A DNA stretch of 64,000 nt from contig JAKOVQ010000014.1 in assembly GCA_029781975.1 (NCBI GenBank), forward strand, positions 124,001-188,000. The letters run 5' to 3'. The position numbers and the translations under genes are program-made. Of this stretch, positions 38,731 to 47,607 are shown one piece after another. Source of the DNA: Acidobacteriota bacterium (GTDB lineage Bacteria > Acidobacteriota > Thermoanaerobaculia > UBA5066). Positions within the stretch are counted from its first letter, which is position 1. Each line of letters starts with the position of its first letter. The notes under the pieces are model-generated. The model was given only the letters and a program-made list of their open reading frames with translations, did no database searches and was not told where the DNA came from.

Positions 38731-39114
38731 TCAGCTCGCCGGGGCGAGCTCCGCCGCGACGTCGGGACCCGGCGCCGTCCGGGCCGCCAGCCACTCGGCC
38801 AGCGATCCCCGGTCCGCGTCGCCGCGGAAGACGAACTCTCCCCCCGCCTCGTAGACGAGGACCCGATCGCCCCGGCGGTTCCGCTGGCTCCCCTCGCAGC
38901 GGCAGCGGGTGATCCGGACCGCGACCGAGAGCCCGAGCCCCGGGAGCGACGCCGACAGGTCGTAGACGGTCCCCGGATGGACGGAGGTCGCGGTCTGGAG
39001 ACGGACACCGTGGGACGAGATGTCGCGAACCAGGACGGGAACGGATGCCCGGATCAGGCCGGAAGCCCCCTGGCCGGGCGCCACGCGCGGGAAACGCCTC
39101 TTCTCCGGAGCCAC
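38731..39114 (-). CDS. PilZ-domain protein (first of two tandem paralogues)
   Basis: The product has 127 residues. EKRRFPRV and RDISSHGVRL carry the c-di-GMP-binding pattern. It is clearly a duplicate of the following gene: both share PGTVYxLS, VRITRCR, and the AEWL segment near the end. The GTG at 39112-39114 follows GGAGGTGGA. Confidence 0.85.
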   Translation of the reverse strand: MAPEKRRFPRVAPGQGASGLIRASVPVLVRDISSHGVRLQTATSVHPGTVYDLSASLPGLGLSVAVRITRCRCEGSQRNRRGDRVLVYEAGGEFVFRGDADRGSLAEWLAARTAPGPDVAAELAPAS

Positions 39115-39210
39115 ACTCCACCTCCGCTCGCCCGAGCCGTGACCAGGACTTCGCTCTGTGGGAGAAGATCGTACCGAGCCGGGCCGGCGTCAAGCCCCCG
39201 AGCGGGGGAT

Positions 39211-40092
39211 TCAGCTCGTCAGGGACGCGAGGAACCGCCCGTCCTCGCGCCAGCCGGGCCGCGCCGCGACGTTCAGCTCGAGGAAGAAGCGGGTGCCGAA
39301 CGTCCTCTCCAGCTCCAGGCGGGCCGCCGTCCCGGCGTCGCGGATGAGCCGCCCCTTCGAGCCGAGGACGATCTTCTTGTGGCTCTCCTTGTCGACGACG
39401 ACGAGGGCCTGGACGACCGTGATCCGCCTCTCGACGTCCGCCCGGACCCCCTCGACGACGATCCCGAGCCCGTACGGGATCTCCTCGCGGGTCAGGTGGA
39501 GGAACTTCTCGCGGATGACCTCGGCGATCCGGACGGTCTCCTCGCTCGTCGTGACCGTCCCCTCCGGGTAGAGGTCGTCCCCTTCCGGCAGGTGGGCGAG
39601 GAGGATTCCCGGGAGGAGGTCGAGGCCGTCGCCGGTGACGGCCGACACCGGGACGATCTCCTCGAAGAGCCCCGTCTCCCCGAGCTGGGCGAGGCGCGGC
39701 AGGAGGCTCGGCTTCGGGACGAGGTCGATCTTGTTGAGGAGGGCGATCCGCGGCGCCGGGGCGCTCCGGAGCATCTCCAGCGCGTACTTGTCGCCGGCGC
39801 CGGCCGGCTCGGCCGCGTCGACGACGAGGAGCCTCAGGTCGACCTCGCGGATCGCCTCGAGCGCCTCGTCGAGCATGACCCGGTTGAGCCTGTGGAGCGG
39901 CTTGTGGATCCCCGGCGTGTCGACGAAGACGACCTGCCCCTCCGGGGACGTCCGGATCCCCAGGATCCGGCGGCGCGTGGTCTGCGGCTTGTCCGAGACG
40001 ATCGCCACCTTCTCCCCCACCAGGGCGTTGACGATGGTCGACTTCCCCGCGTTCGGCCGTCCCACCACGGCCACCGTCCCCGATCTCCTCAC
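39211..40092 (-). CDS. era: GTPase Era
   Basis: This 293-residue essential ribosome-assembly GTPase acts on 16S rRNA of the small subunit. G1 is GRPNAGKST, G2 lies around KPQTTRRRILG, G3 is DTPGIHKP and G4 is NKIDLV; the KH domain (about 205-290) includes VVVDKESHKKIVLGSKG. The GTG at 40092 overlaps the corC stop as GTGA. It closes the phoH-ybeY-corC-era order common in bacteria. Confidence 0.95.
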   Translation of the reverse strand: MRRSGTVAVVGRPNAGKSTIVNALVGEKVAIVSDKPQTTRRRILGIRTSPEGQVVFVDTPGIHKPLHRLNRVMLDEALEAIREVDLRLLVVDAAEPAGAGDKYALEMLRSAPAPRIALLNKIDLVPKPSLLPRLAQLGETGLFEEIVPVSAVTGDGLDLLPGILLAHLPEGDDLYPEGTVTTSEETVRIAEVIREKFLHLTREEIPYGLGIVVEGVRADVERRITVVQALVVVDKESHKKIVLGSKGRLIRDAGTAARLELERTFGTRFFLELNVAARPGWREDGRFLASLTS

Positions 40093-41375
40093 GCTGCCTC
40101 CCCCCGCGGGTCCGCCCGCGCCACCCGCACGCGGTGGACGCGCCTGCGGTCCGCCTCCTCGACGGTGAAGCGGAGCCCCGACTCCTCCACCTCCTCGCCG
40201 GGCCGCGGGATGTGCCCGAGCCGCGCCGAGACGAGCCCGGCCACGGTGTCGTACTCCGCCGGGGGGAGCTCGGTCTCGAAGAGCCCCTCGATCTCCGACA
40301 CGCGCACCCGCCCCGCCACCGTGTAGCCCCCGTCCGCGAGCGGGATCACGGGATCGGCCTCGTTCTCGTGCTCGTCGGCGATCTCGCCGACCAGCTCCTC
40401 GACGAGGTCCTCGAGGGTCACCAGCCCCGCGACGGCGCCGTACTCGTCGACGACGATCGCCAGGTGCTGCCGTCGCCGCTGGAAGTCCGACAGGAGGGTC
40501 CGGATCGTCTGGGACTCGGGCGCGAAGACGACCGGCCGCGCCATCGCGCGGACCGTGGCGGGCCTCTGCTCGCGGCGGAGGGCGGCGAAGACGTCCTTGA
40601 CGTGGACGATCCCGATCGGCTTGTCGACGCCCCCCTCGACGAGGGGGATCCGCGTGTGCTTGGTCCTCTCGAAGAGGGCGGCCATCTCCCCGAACGGGAG
40701 GTCCGCCTCGGCGACCACCATGTCGGGGCGGGGCGTCATCACCTCGCGCACCGTCCGGTCGCCGAAGTCGACCGCGCGCGAGACGAGCTCCTCCTCGTGC
40801 TTCTCGAGGATCCCCTCCTCCCGCGCGACGTCGAGGAGCGCCCGGACGTCGGCGTCCTTGGCGGCGTCCTTCTCCGCGGCCGTGGCGTCGTCGTCCTCCT
40901 CCCGGTCGTCCGGCTCGGGTGTGACGAGGCGCGAGAGGACGGGGTGGAGGGGCGCGGAGACGAGGAGGACGACCGGGATCAGCCAGGAGAAGTCGGTCAG
41001 GAGGGCGTCGGCCCCGCGGCGCGCCGTCCGCCTCACCACCGCCGTCTCGATGGCGGCCCACCCGAGGAGGATGACGATGGGGGTGAGGAGCCACGCCTCC
41101 GGCACGCCGAACGCGGTGAAGGCGGTCCCCAGCGACAGGAGCCCCCCGAGGACGGCGCCCTGTGCCGTGAGACGGACCGCGACGCGCGAGACGACGACGG
41201 TCGACGGCGCCAGGATCCTCCCGAACCGCGCGGGGTCCTCCTCCAGGAGCGACTTCCGGCGGATCGGGGAGAGGCTCTCGAGCGCCTGCGCGAAGGCGGA
41301 GAGGACGACGTAGAGGAGGGCGAAGCCGGCCGAGAAGAGGAGCGCCAGCCCCCCGCCGACCGGGATCAGGTTCAC
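40089..41375 (-). CDS. corC: CorC/HlyC-family protein (CNNM-type membrane domain, CBS pair)
   Basis: The product has 428 residues. Three to four membrane helices span about 5-155 and form a DUF21/CNNM-like domain. An acidic stretch (about 155-170) is followed by the CBS pair (about 215-335), with VREVMTPRPDMV and LAIVVDEYGAVAGLVTLEDLVEELVGEI, and the CorC_HlyC domain (about 345-420). The family is linked to magnesium/cobalt efflux. The GTG start overlaps the ybeY stop as GTGA. Confidence 0.92.
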   Translation of the reverse strand: MNLIPVGGGLALLFSAGFALLYVVLSAFAQALESLSPIRRKSLLEEDPARFGRILAPSTVVVSRVAVRLTAQGAVLGGLLSLGTAFTAFGVPEAWLLTPIVILLGWAAIETAVVRRTARRGADALLTDFSWLIPVVLLVSAPLHPVLSRLVTPEPDDREEDDDATAAEKDAAKDADVRALLDVAREEGILEKHEEELVSRAVDFGDRTVREVMTPRPDMVVAEADLPFGEMAALFERTKHTRIPLVEGGVDKPIGIVHVKDVFAALRREQRPATVRAMARPVVFAPESQTIRTLLSDFQRRRQHLAIVVDEYGAVAGLVTLEDLVEELVGEIADEHENEADPVIPLADGGYTVAGRVRVSEIEGLFETELPPAEYDTVAGLVSARLGHIPRPGEEVEESGLRFTVEEADRRRVHRVRVARADPRGEAA

Positions 41376-41863
41376 CGCCTCCCCCGTCGCCCGGCCGCCT
41401 CCCCGGGGACGCCGTCGGGGCCCGGTCCGAAGGCGGCCCTCACGAGGCGCCGCTGGAGCCGGAACATCTCGCCGTCGTCGGTCTCGTGGTCGTGTCCGAG
41501 GAGGTGGAGGAGCCCGTGCGCGAGGAGGGCCTGGAGCTCCCGCTCCACCGGGTGCCCGCGCTGGGCGGCCTGGCGGGCCGCGTAGGCGAGGTCGATCGCG
41601 AGGTCGCCGAGGAAGTCGGCCTCCCCCGAAGGGAACGAGAGGACGTCCGTGGGGCGGTCCTCCCCCATGTGCCGGCGATTGAGCGACCGCATCCGCGCGT
41701 CGCCGCAGACGAGGAGCGAGAGCGACGCGGCTCGGGCGCGCCGGGGGGGGAGGGCCCGGGCGATCAGCGTCTCGACCCAGGCCGCGAGGCGGCGCGGCGA
41801 GGGGGCGCCGGAGACGGTGACGGAGACGTCTACGGTGGGACGGGCAGGTGGCGGCTCGCTCAC
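41372..41863 (-). CDS. ybeY: Endoribonuclease YbeY
   Basis: This 163-residue metal-dependent RNase works in 16S rRNA maturation and ribosome quality control. The zinc motif HGLLHLLGHDH (about 115-125) supplies three histidines, and the family's TDVLSFPSGE lies near 71-80. A poorly conserved Gly/Arg tail ends it. It starts with GTG and sits between phoH and corC. Confidence 0.95.
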   Translation of the reverse strand: MSEPPPARPTVDVSVTVSGAPSPRRLAAWVETLIARALPPRRARAASLSLLVCGDARMRSLNRRHMGEDRPTDVLSFPSGEADFLGDLAIDLAYAARQAAQRGHPVERELQALLAHGLLHLLGHDHETDDGEMFRLQRRLVRAAFGPGPDGVPGEAAGRRGRR

Positions 41864-41929
41864 GGCGGCCTCAGGGGAGAGCCCGCCGCGGCGGATGGCC
41901 GGGCGACGCCGCGACGGGCACGGGACGCC

Positions 41930-42937
41930 TCACGCCTCCTCGGAAGCGGCCCGCGTCCGCCCGAAGGCGTCGGGCTCGGGCCGGCCCTTCTCGAAGGTGT
42001 CGTAGGCGTTGACGATCGCCTGGACGATGGCATGGCGGACGACGTCGCGCTGGTCGAACCTCACGAAGCGGATCTCGGGGACGTCGGCGAGGATCCTCGC
42101 CGCCTCCTTCAGCCCCGAGACCTTCCCCTGCGGGAGGTCCACCTGGGTGACGTCGCCGGTGATGACGGCCTTGGCGCCGAAGCCGAGGCGGGTGAGGAAC
42201 ATCTTCATCTGCTCGGACGTCGTGTTCTGCGCCTCGTCCAGGATGATGAAGGCCTCGTTCAGCGTCCGGCCGCGCATGAAGGCGAGCGGCGCGATCTCGA
42301 TGATGTTCCGCTCGAGGAGCCGGCCCACCTTCTCGTAGCCGAGGATGTCGTAGAGCGCGTCGTGCAACGGCCGGAGGTAGGGATTGACCTTCTCGGCCAG
42401 GTCGCCCGGCAGGAAGCCGAGCTTCTCGCCCGCCTCGACGGCCGGCCGGCAGAGGACGATCCGCTTGACCTTCTTCTCGAGGAGCGCCGCGGCGGCCATC
42501 GCGACCGCCAGGTACGTCTTTCCGGTCCCCGCCGGGCCGATCGAGAAGACGATGTCGTGCTCGGCGATCGCCTGCAGGTACTCCTGCTGGCGGACGTTCC
42601 GCGGCGAGACGACCTGCCGGAGGGCCGCGCCGACCGCCCGGTTCTCGAAGAAGTCGACGAGGGAGGCGTTCGGGTCGTCGCGCAGGATCCGGATCCCCGT
42701 GACGAGGTCGGGCTTCTTCGGCGTGTAGCCGCGGCCGATCAGGCGCGAGAACTCCGAGAGGAGGTGCGCGGCGCGCTCGGTCGCCTCGGGGCTCCCCTTC
42801 AGGGAGACCTCGCCCCCGCGAGCCGAGATCTCGACGCCGAAGGCCTCCTCCACCAGCCGCAGGTTCTCGTCGTGGACACCGAAAAGGGCACTGAGCCCGG
42901 ACTCGGGGAGATTCAGGGGGAGGGGGCCCGTTCGGAT
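41930..42937 (-). CDS. PhoH-like ATPase, apparently with an ATC start codon
   Basis: The product has about 335 residues. An N-terminal KH-like domain (about 15-85) is followed by the PhoH ATPase with GPAGTGKT and [10 protein letters not shown]. The first canonical start (GTG at 42853) would cut the KH-like domain after its first helix, yet the frame continues upstream with family-like sequence ([14 protein letters not shown]). No ATG, GTG or TTG occurs before an in-frame stop. AGGAGG (42945-42950) lies exactly seven bases before the ATC at 42935-42937, so that codon is the proposed start. PhoH-like proteins accompany ybeY and are thought to aid RNA metabolism. If the ATC is wrong, the CDS is 41930-42853. 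Confidence 0.85.
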   Translation of the reverse strand: MRTGPLPLNLPESGLSALFGVHDENLRLVEEAFGVEISARGGEVSLKGSPEATERAAHLLSEFSRLIGRGYTPKKPDLVTGIRILRDDPNASLVDFFENRAVGAALRQVVSPRNVRQQEYLQAIAEHDIVFSIGPAGTGKTYLAVAMAAAALLEKKVKRIVLCRPAVEAGEKLGFLPGDLAEKVNPYLRPLHDALYDILGYEKVGRLLERNIIEIAPLAFMRGRTLNEAFIILDEAQNTTSEQMKMFLTRLGFGAKAVITGDVTQVDLPQGKVSGLKEAARILADVPEIRFVRFDQRDVVRHAIVQAIVNAYDTFEKGRPEPDAFGRTRAASEEA

Positions 42938-43043
42938 CTCGATGCCTCCTTCGGTCCCCGCGAGGATAGCGGCGGCGCTCGGCGGGCGTCAAATCGGCCC
43001 CGGGGTCCCGGCGGCCCCGGCCGCCCGCCCTCGTCGCCGGACG

Positions 43044-43049
43044 TATGAT
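43044..43049 (+). promoter_or_regulatory. -10 box of the 103-residue conserved gene
   Basis: TATGAT in the divergent spacer with phoH. A GGAGGAGG ribosome site lies between it and the ATG, so this is an ordinary leadered gene. Confidence 0.4.
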
Positions 43050-43080
43050 CGGCGCCACCGCTGCCGGAGGAGGGATCGCC

Positions 43081-43392
43081 ATGTCCGAGGAGGACCTGAT
43101 GGAGGAGAACGAGCGGCTGAAAGCGGAGCTGGCGAAGGCGCACGCCGAGAACGAGGCGCTCCGCAGGAAGCGGGCGAAGGCCCCGGGGATCAGCCTGAAG
43201 GTCAGCTCCAAGGGGGCCCTGTCCGTCTACGGCCTCGGCCGGTTCCCCGTCACCCTCTACAAGGAGCAGTGGAAGAAGCTCCTCGACATGAGCGACCCGA
43301 TCCGCGCCTTCATCGCCGAGCACGACGTCGAGCTCAAGGCGAAGGACGCCGCCGCCGCGCCGTCCGAGGAGCCTCCTGCGCCCTCCGAGTAG
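43081..43392 (+). CDS. Small conserved protein with coiled-coil N-terminus
   Basis: The product has 103 residues. Residues 1-35 form a charged coiled coil (EENERLKAELAKAHAENEAL). A compact domain follows, with ISLKVSSKGALSVYGLGRFP and YKEQWKKLL, a pattern I associate with short uncharacterised proteins in several phyla. The C-terminus is acidic and Ala/Pro-rich. The ATG follows GGAGGAGGGA by five bases; an in-frame ATG at 43045 has no site. Function is unknown; it is divergent from phoH. Confidence 0.65.
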   Translation: MSEEDLMEENERLKAELAKAHAENEALRRKRAKAPGISLKVSSKGALSVYGLGRFPVTLYKEQWKKLLDMSDPIRAFIAEHDVELKAKDAAAAPSEEPPAPSE

Positions 43393-43477
43393 CGGGCGGA
43401 CGGAAGGCCCGCGGCGGGGCTCCGGCACCGTCGGCCCGGTCCCGCTCCTCGTTCTCTCCGCTCCCCTCGCCGCGATC

Positions 43478-44845
43478 GTGCTGGCGGCCGCGTGCCGCGG
43501 GCCGTCCCGCCCGAGCGCGCCGGCACCCGCCAGCGGACCGGTCCCTCGACTTCTCTCGCGCGCTCTCGGCCCGGCGCCGGTCGAGGCGGACCTCGCCTCC
43601 CTCTGCGACGGAATCGGCGGCCGCCCGACGGGCTCGAGAGCCTGCGACCGCGCCGTCGACTGGGCCCTGGGCCGCCTGCGAGACGGCGGGGTCGACGCGC
43701 GGACCGAGGAGTGGACCCTTCCCCGGGCCTGGCTCCCGACGCGCGAGGAGGGGTCGTGCCTGGCCCCGGCCCGCTTCCCGCTCCGCGTGGCCGCTCTCCC
43801 CCGCTCCCCGGCCACCCCTCCGGGCGGGATCGAGGCGCCCGTGGCGGTCCTGTCCGAAGGGGAGCGGCCCGGAGCCGCGAGCGCGGGGCGGATCCTCCTC
43901 GTCGCGACGCGCGCTTCGGCGGACGGCCCCCCGAAGCCCGACGGAGACGCCCTCCGGACGCTCGTGGAGGAGTCGCGCGCGGCGGGCGCGGCGGCCCTCC
44001 TCGTCCAGGGCGCCCGGCCCGACGACGTCGTCTACCGGCTGGCGCCCGGAGAGGGGACCGATCCTCTCCCCCTTCCGGCGGCCGTCGTCGGGAGGGAGGG
44101 GGCGGGGCGCCTCCTCCGCCTCGCCCGCAACGGAGAGGTCCGGGTCTCCCTCCGCGTCGACGTCGACGCCCCCGGGCCCCTCGCCGCTCGGAACGTCGTC
44201 GCCGAGTGGCCGGGCCGGGCGCTCCAGGGGGAATCCGTCCTCCTCGTCGCCCACCTCGACTCCTGGGACCTCGGGACCGGCGCGCTCGACGACGGGGTGG
44301 GAGCCGTCGCCATCCTCGACGCGATGCGAGCCCTCAGGGAGCTCGACCTCCGCCCCCGGAGGAGCGTCCGAGCCCTCCTGACGACGGGGGAGGAGCAGGG
44401 CCGGCTCGGGTCTGCCGCCTGGGTCGAGCGGCACCGCGCCGAGCTCCCCTCGATCGCGCTCGCCGTCGTCGCCGACCTCGGCGCCGGCACCGTCCTCGGC
44501 TTCCGCGTGAACGGGCGGAAGGAGCTCGGGCGGGAGCTCCTGCCGCTCCTGGCGCCGCTCCCCTGGATCCGCGCCCCCTACTACCTCGCGTCGCGCGACG
44601 GGGACGGGGACGACCGCTCCCTCGCCGACGCCGGCGTCCCAGCGGTGCTCCTCTGGCAGGACCTGACTCCGCTGGGCCCGCGCTGGCACGCGGGGACCGA
44701 CGTCCTCGAGCGCGTCGACCCGCTCGACGCCCGCCGGCTGGCGGCGACGGTGGCCGCCGTCGCCTGGCAGGCGGCCGACCGGCCCGCGCGGCTCGGGGCG
44801 TTCCGGCCCGCCCCGACCGGCACCCCCGAGCGGGCGCTCCGGTAG
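43478..44845 (+). CDS. M28-family zinc aminopeptidase, probable lipoprotein
   Basis: The product has at least 455 residues. M28 motifs are AHLDSWD, ALDDGVG and TGEEQG, followed by a late HAGTD, consistent with a two-zinc aminopeptidase. The annotated GTG gives only five residues before LAAAC, a lipobox. The open frame runs upstream through VPLLVLSAPLAAIVL, a clear signal-peptide core, but no ATG/GTG/TTG precedes it; an ACG at 43400 is a possible true start. The gene ends nine bases before the next one. Substrates are probably periplasmic peptides. Confidence 0.82.
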   Translation: MLAAACRGPSRPSAPAPASGPVPRLLSRALGPAPVEADLASLCDGIGGRPTGSRACDRAVDWALGRLRDGGVDARTEEWTLPRAWLPTREEGSCLAPARFPLRVAALPRSPATPPGGIEAPVAVLSEGERPGAASAGRILLVATRASADGPPKPDGDALRTLVEESRAAGAAALLVQGARPDDVVYRLAPGEGTDPLPLPAAVVGREGAGRLLRLARNGEVRVSLRVDVDAPGPLAARNVVAEWPGRALQGESVLLVAHLDSWDLGTGALDDGVGAVAILDAMRALRELDLRPRRSVRALLTTGEEQGRLGSAAWVERHRAELPSIALAVVADLGAGTVLGFRVNGRKELGRELLPLLAPLPWIRAPYYLASRDGDGDDRSLADAGVPAVLLWQDLTPLGPRWHAGTDVLERVDPLDARRLAATVAAVAWQAADRPARLGAFRPAPTGTPERALR

Positions 44846-44848
44846 GAT
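44843..44848 (+). promoter_or_regulatory. Leaderless -10 box of the spermidine-synthase-like gene
   Basis: TAGGAT overlaps the M28 stop and lies 6 nt before the ATG at 44855. Confidence 0.5.
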
Positions 44849-44854
44849 TGCCGG

Positions 44855-46378
44855 ATGCTTCGCCTCTACGTGGTCGTCTTCCTCTCCGGCGCCTCGCTCA
44901 TGGGGCTGGAGATCGTGGGGAGCCGGATCCTGGCCCCCGTCTTCGGGACGTCGATCTTCGTCTGGGGCGCGCTCATCACGACCTTCCTCGCGTCGCTCTC
45001 GGCCGGCTACGCGCTGGGCGGGGCCATCGCCGACCGGCGGCCGAGCCCGTCCCTCCTCGGCCGGATCCTCGGCCTCTCGGGAGTCCTCCTCTGGCTGGTC
45101 CTCCTCCGCCCCGACCCGCTCCTCGCGCTCTGCGCGCGGGCGCCCGTCCCCGACCGGTTCCAGGCGCTCCTGGCGGCGCTCCTCCTCTTCGGCGTGCCGA
45201 GCGTCCTGATGGGCGCGGTGACCCCCTTCGCCACGCGCCTGGCGGCGCGCGAGATCGGCTCGATCGGACGGACGGCCGGCAACCTCGCGGCCGTCTCGAC
45301 CGCCGGCTCGATCGCCGGGACGTTCGGGATGGCCTTTATCCTGATCCCCGCCCTCTCGCTCCCGCCGATCCTCTTCGGGCTCGGGGCGACGCTCGTCGTG
45401 GCGGCCGCTCTCTGCACCCTCGAGAAGCTCCCCCTCCGGATGCTGGCGGCCGCCCTCCTCGTGGCGGCCGGCGCCGGCCTCTACCTCGTGACCCCGAGCG
45501 AGGCGGAGGTCCCGGTCCCGGACGGGAAGATCGTCTACCAGAAGGAGACCGCGTACCACCGGCTCCGGGTGGTCGACTGGGGGATCCAGCGAGGCCTCTA
45601 CTTCGACAACAGGCTCCAGGGGTGGGTCAACCGGGCCCCGGGGGGAGTCGACCGGGCGACGTATCGGGACGGGATCCTCGCCTCCCTGCTCTTCCGGAAG
45701 GAGCCGCTGAAGAGCGCCGTTGTCATCGGTCTGGGGGCCGGGATGGTCCCGACCTACCTCTCGGAGAAGCTCCCCTCCGTCGAGACCACCTCGATCGAGA
45801 TCGACCCGGAGGTGGTGCGGACGGCGGAGAAGTACTTCGACTTCCGTCCCGACGGCAATGACCGGGTCGTCGTCGGCGACGGCCGCTCGGTGCTGGCCCG
45901 GGAGAGGACGCCGGCCGACCTGATCTGCCTCGACGCGTACTTCTCCGACAGCATCCCGTTCCACCTGGTGACGCAGGAGTTCTTCGAGCTCTGCCGTGAT
46001 CGCCTGACGCCGGACGGCGTCTTCGTCGGGAACCTCGTCGGCATCATGATGGGGAAGGACGACGTCCTCTTCTGGTCGACGTACCGGACGCTCGCCCGGG
46101 TCTTCCCGCGCGTCTACGTCCTGAGCCCGGAGCTGGCCGCCGGGAGGAAGACGTTCATCTCGAACACGATGCTGATCGCCACCCGCTCGCCCGAGCGGCT
46201 GAGCCGCGACCGCGTCCTCGCCGAGGGGGAGCGCCTCGCGCGCGAGCTGGGACGTCCCCAGATCGCCACGTGGGCCGCTGCCTTGTACGACGGCGAGGTG
46301 CTGGTGCCCGACGCGCCGATCCTGACCGACGCCTACAGCCCGACCGACGCCCTCCAGCACCTCGCGTCCCCGCGGTAG
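44855..46378 (+). CDS. Membrane protein fused to a spermidine-synthase-like methyltransferase fold
   Basis: The product has 507 residues. The first 215 hold about seven membrane helices (MLRLYVVVFLSGASLMGLEIVGSRILAPVFG is typical of this class; positions 1-31). The cytoplasmic C-terminal part (about 225-505) is a spermidine-synthase fold with VVIGLGAGMVPTYLSE, SIEIDPEVVRTAEKYF and VGDGRSVLARE, and DAYFSDSIPFHL at the substrate site. Such fused proteins are common but their reaction is usually unproven. It converges with the KdpD sensor gene across a hairpin. Confidence 0.85.
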   Translation: MLRLYVVVFLSGASLMGLEIVGSRILAPVFGTSIFVWGALITTFLASLSAGYALGGAIADRRPSPSLLGRILGLSGVLLWLVLLRPDPLLALCARAPVPDRFQALLAALLLFGVPSVLMGAVTPFATRLAAREIGSIGRTAGNLAAVSTAGSIAGTFGMAFILIPALSLPPILFGLGATLVVAAALCTLEKLPLRMLAAALLVAAGAGLYLVTPSEAEVPVPDGKIVYQKETAYHRLRVVDWGIQRGLYFDNRLQGWVNRAPGGVDRATYRDGILASLLFRKEPLKSAVVIGLGAGMVPTYLSEKLPSVETTSIEIDPEVVRTAEKYFDFRPDGNDRVVVGDGRSVLARERTPADLICLDAYFSDSIPFHLVTQEFFELCRDRLTPDGVFVGNLVGIMMGKDDVLFWSTYRTLARVFPRVYVLSPELAAGRKTFISNTMLIATRSPERLSRDRVLAEGERLARELGRPQIATWAAALYDGEVLVPDAPILTDAYSPTDALQHLASPR

Positions 46379-46397
46379 CCGAGGGCGCGCCGCCCGC

Positions 46398-46441
46398 GGC
46401 GGCCCGCGGGCCGCCGGCCGTCCGCCTCCGGGCGGTCGGCC
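46398..46441. terminator. Two adjacent GC hairpins between convergent genes
   Basis: 46398-46415 is a perfect 18-nt palindrome, and 46416-46441 forms an 11-bp stem with one mismatch and a 4-nt loop. They separate the spermidine-synthase-like gene from the Kdp operon end. Confidence 0.55.
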
Positions 46442-47595
46442 TACCGCCCGCTCTCGCGGCTGACGTCCGCCACGAGGAGGTCGAAGCCGTCGGCCCGGTC
46501 GAGGAGGCGCGCCACGATCCCGGGGACCATCCTCCCGCGAAGCCCGCGCCGCGACGGCGCCCCGATCAGGAGGACGCCGACCCCCTCCTCCCGGGCGAAG
46601 TCGAGAAGGGCGCCCGCGACGTCCTCCGACTCGCGGACGACCACCGTCGCCCCCAGCGTCATCGCCAGCTCGACGTTCTCGGTGAGGCGCCGGTGCTGCT
46701 CGGCGGAGAGATGCTCGGGCCGGTCGCGCTGCCGCCTCACGTGGACGGCGAACCAGCGCGTGTTCATCCGCCCCGCCACGCGCGAGGCGCGGAGGATCAG
46801 GCGGCGCGCACGCTCCGGCTCGAGGGGGATCCCGACCGCGACCCGCGTCTGCGGCGCCGGCGCCTCCGTCACGCCGCTCTCCTGGGTGTCGCGCTCGACG
46901 TGCTCCGCCGTCTGGAAGAGCGTCAGCTCCCTCAGCCGCGTCAGGTTCTCCTCGGTGAAGAAGCTGACGAGCGCCTGCGTGGCCTTCTCCTCCGCGTAGA
47001 CCTTTCCCTGGCGGATCCTGTCCCTCAGCTCGTCGACCGGGAGGTCGACGACGACGACCGCGTCGGCGTCGCGGACGACCCGGTCGGGGACCCTCTCTCG
47101 GACCTGGACGCCGGTGACCGAGCCGACGACGTCCTGCACGCCCTCGAGGTGCTGGACGTTGAGGGCCGCCATCACCGAGATGCCGGACGCGAGGATCTCC
47201 TCCACGTCCTGCCATCGCTTCTCGTGGCGGCTCCCCGGCGCGTTGGTGTGCGGGAGCTCGTCGACCAGGACGACGTCGGGCCGGCGCGAGAGGATGGCGT
47301 CGAGGTCCATCTCCTCGAGCGTGATCCCCTGGTAGAAGACCCGCTTCCGCGGGATCACCTCGAGGTCCCGGATCCGGGCGGCCGTCTCGGCCCTGCCGTG
47401 CGGCTCGATGAAGCCGACGACGACGTCGACCCCGCGCCCGCGAAGCGAGTGACCGTCGTCGAGCATCTTGTAGGTCTTCCCGACGCCGGCGGCCATCCCG
47501 AGGTAGACCTTCAGCTTCCCCGGCCGCGCGTCGCGCGCGGCCCGCCGGAGGAAGGCGTCCGGGTCGGGGCGGCGTGCGTCCGGCGGGCGCGCCAT
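46441..47595 (-). CDS. kdpD: Kinase-less KdpD sensor (KdpD domain plus USP domain)
   Basis: The product has 384 residues. The KdpD domain (about 24-232) has Walker A GMAAGVGKT at 33-41 and the conserved VDELPHTNAPGSRHEKRWQDVEEIL. The universal-stress-like domain (about 248-378) ends in VLLIGAPSRRGLRG. It stops before the membrane helices and kinase of a full KdpD; these are in a separate gene at the other end of the operon. The ATG has GATAAT 6 nt upstream and no ribosome site, so it may also be transcribed alone. The c-di-AMP SxS motif known from staphylococcal KdpD is not seen. Confidence 0.9.
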   Translation of the reverse strand: MARPPDARRPDPDAFLRRAARDARPGKLKVYLGMAAGVGKTYKMLDDGHSLRGRGVDVVVGFIEPHGRAETAARIRDLEVIPRKRVFYQGITLEEMDLDAILSRRPDVVLVDELPHTNAPGSRHEKRWQDVEEILASGISVMAALNVQHLEGVQDVVGSVTGVQVRERVPDRVVRDADAVVVVDLPVDELRDRIRQGKVYAEEKATQALVSFFTEENLTRLRELTLFQTAEHVERDTQESGVTEAPAPQTRVAVGIPLEPERARRLILRASRVAGRMNTRWFAVHVRRQRDRPEHLSAEQHRRLTENVELAMTLGATVVVRESEDVAGALLDFAREEGVGVLLIGAPSRRGLRGRMVPGIVARLLDRADGFDLLVADVSRESGR

Positions 47596-47601
47596 GGGCC
47601 G

Positions 47602-47607
47602 ATTATC
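47602..47607 (-). promoter_or_regulatory. Leaderless -10 box of the short kdpD gene
   Basis: GATAAT on the minus strand, overlapping the kdpC stop codon and 6 nt before the ATG. Confidence 0.4.

Noticed and set aside
39168-39193. TTGACG and TACGAT upstream of the first PilZ gene on the minus strand
   Set aside because: The spacer is only 14 nt, too short for a standard sigma-70 promoter.
41871-43211. Alternative minus-strand frame covering ybeY end and phoH
   Set aside because: It is out of phase with the PhoH ATPase motifs and gives only biased Arg/Pro/Gly sequence.
46441-47595. Short kdpD considered as a truncated pseudogene
   Set aside because: It ends cleanly after a complete USP domain, motifs are intact, and the missing kinase domains exist as a separate intact gene in the same operon.
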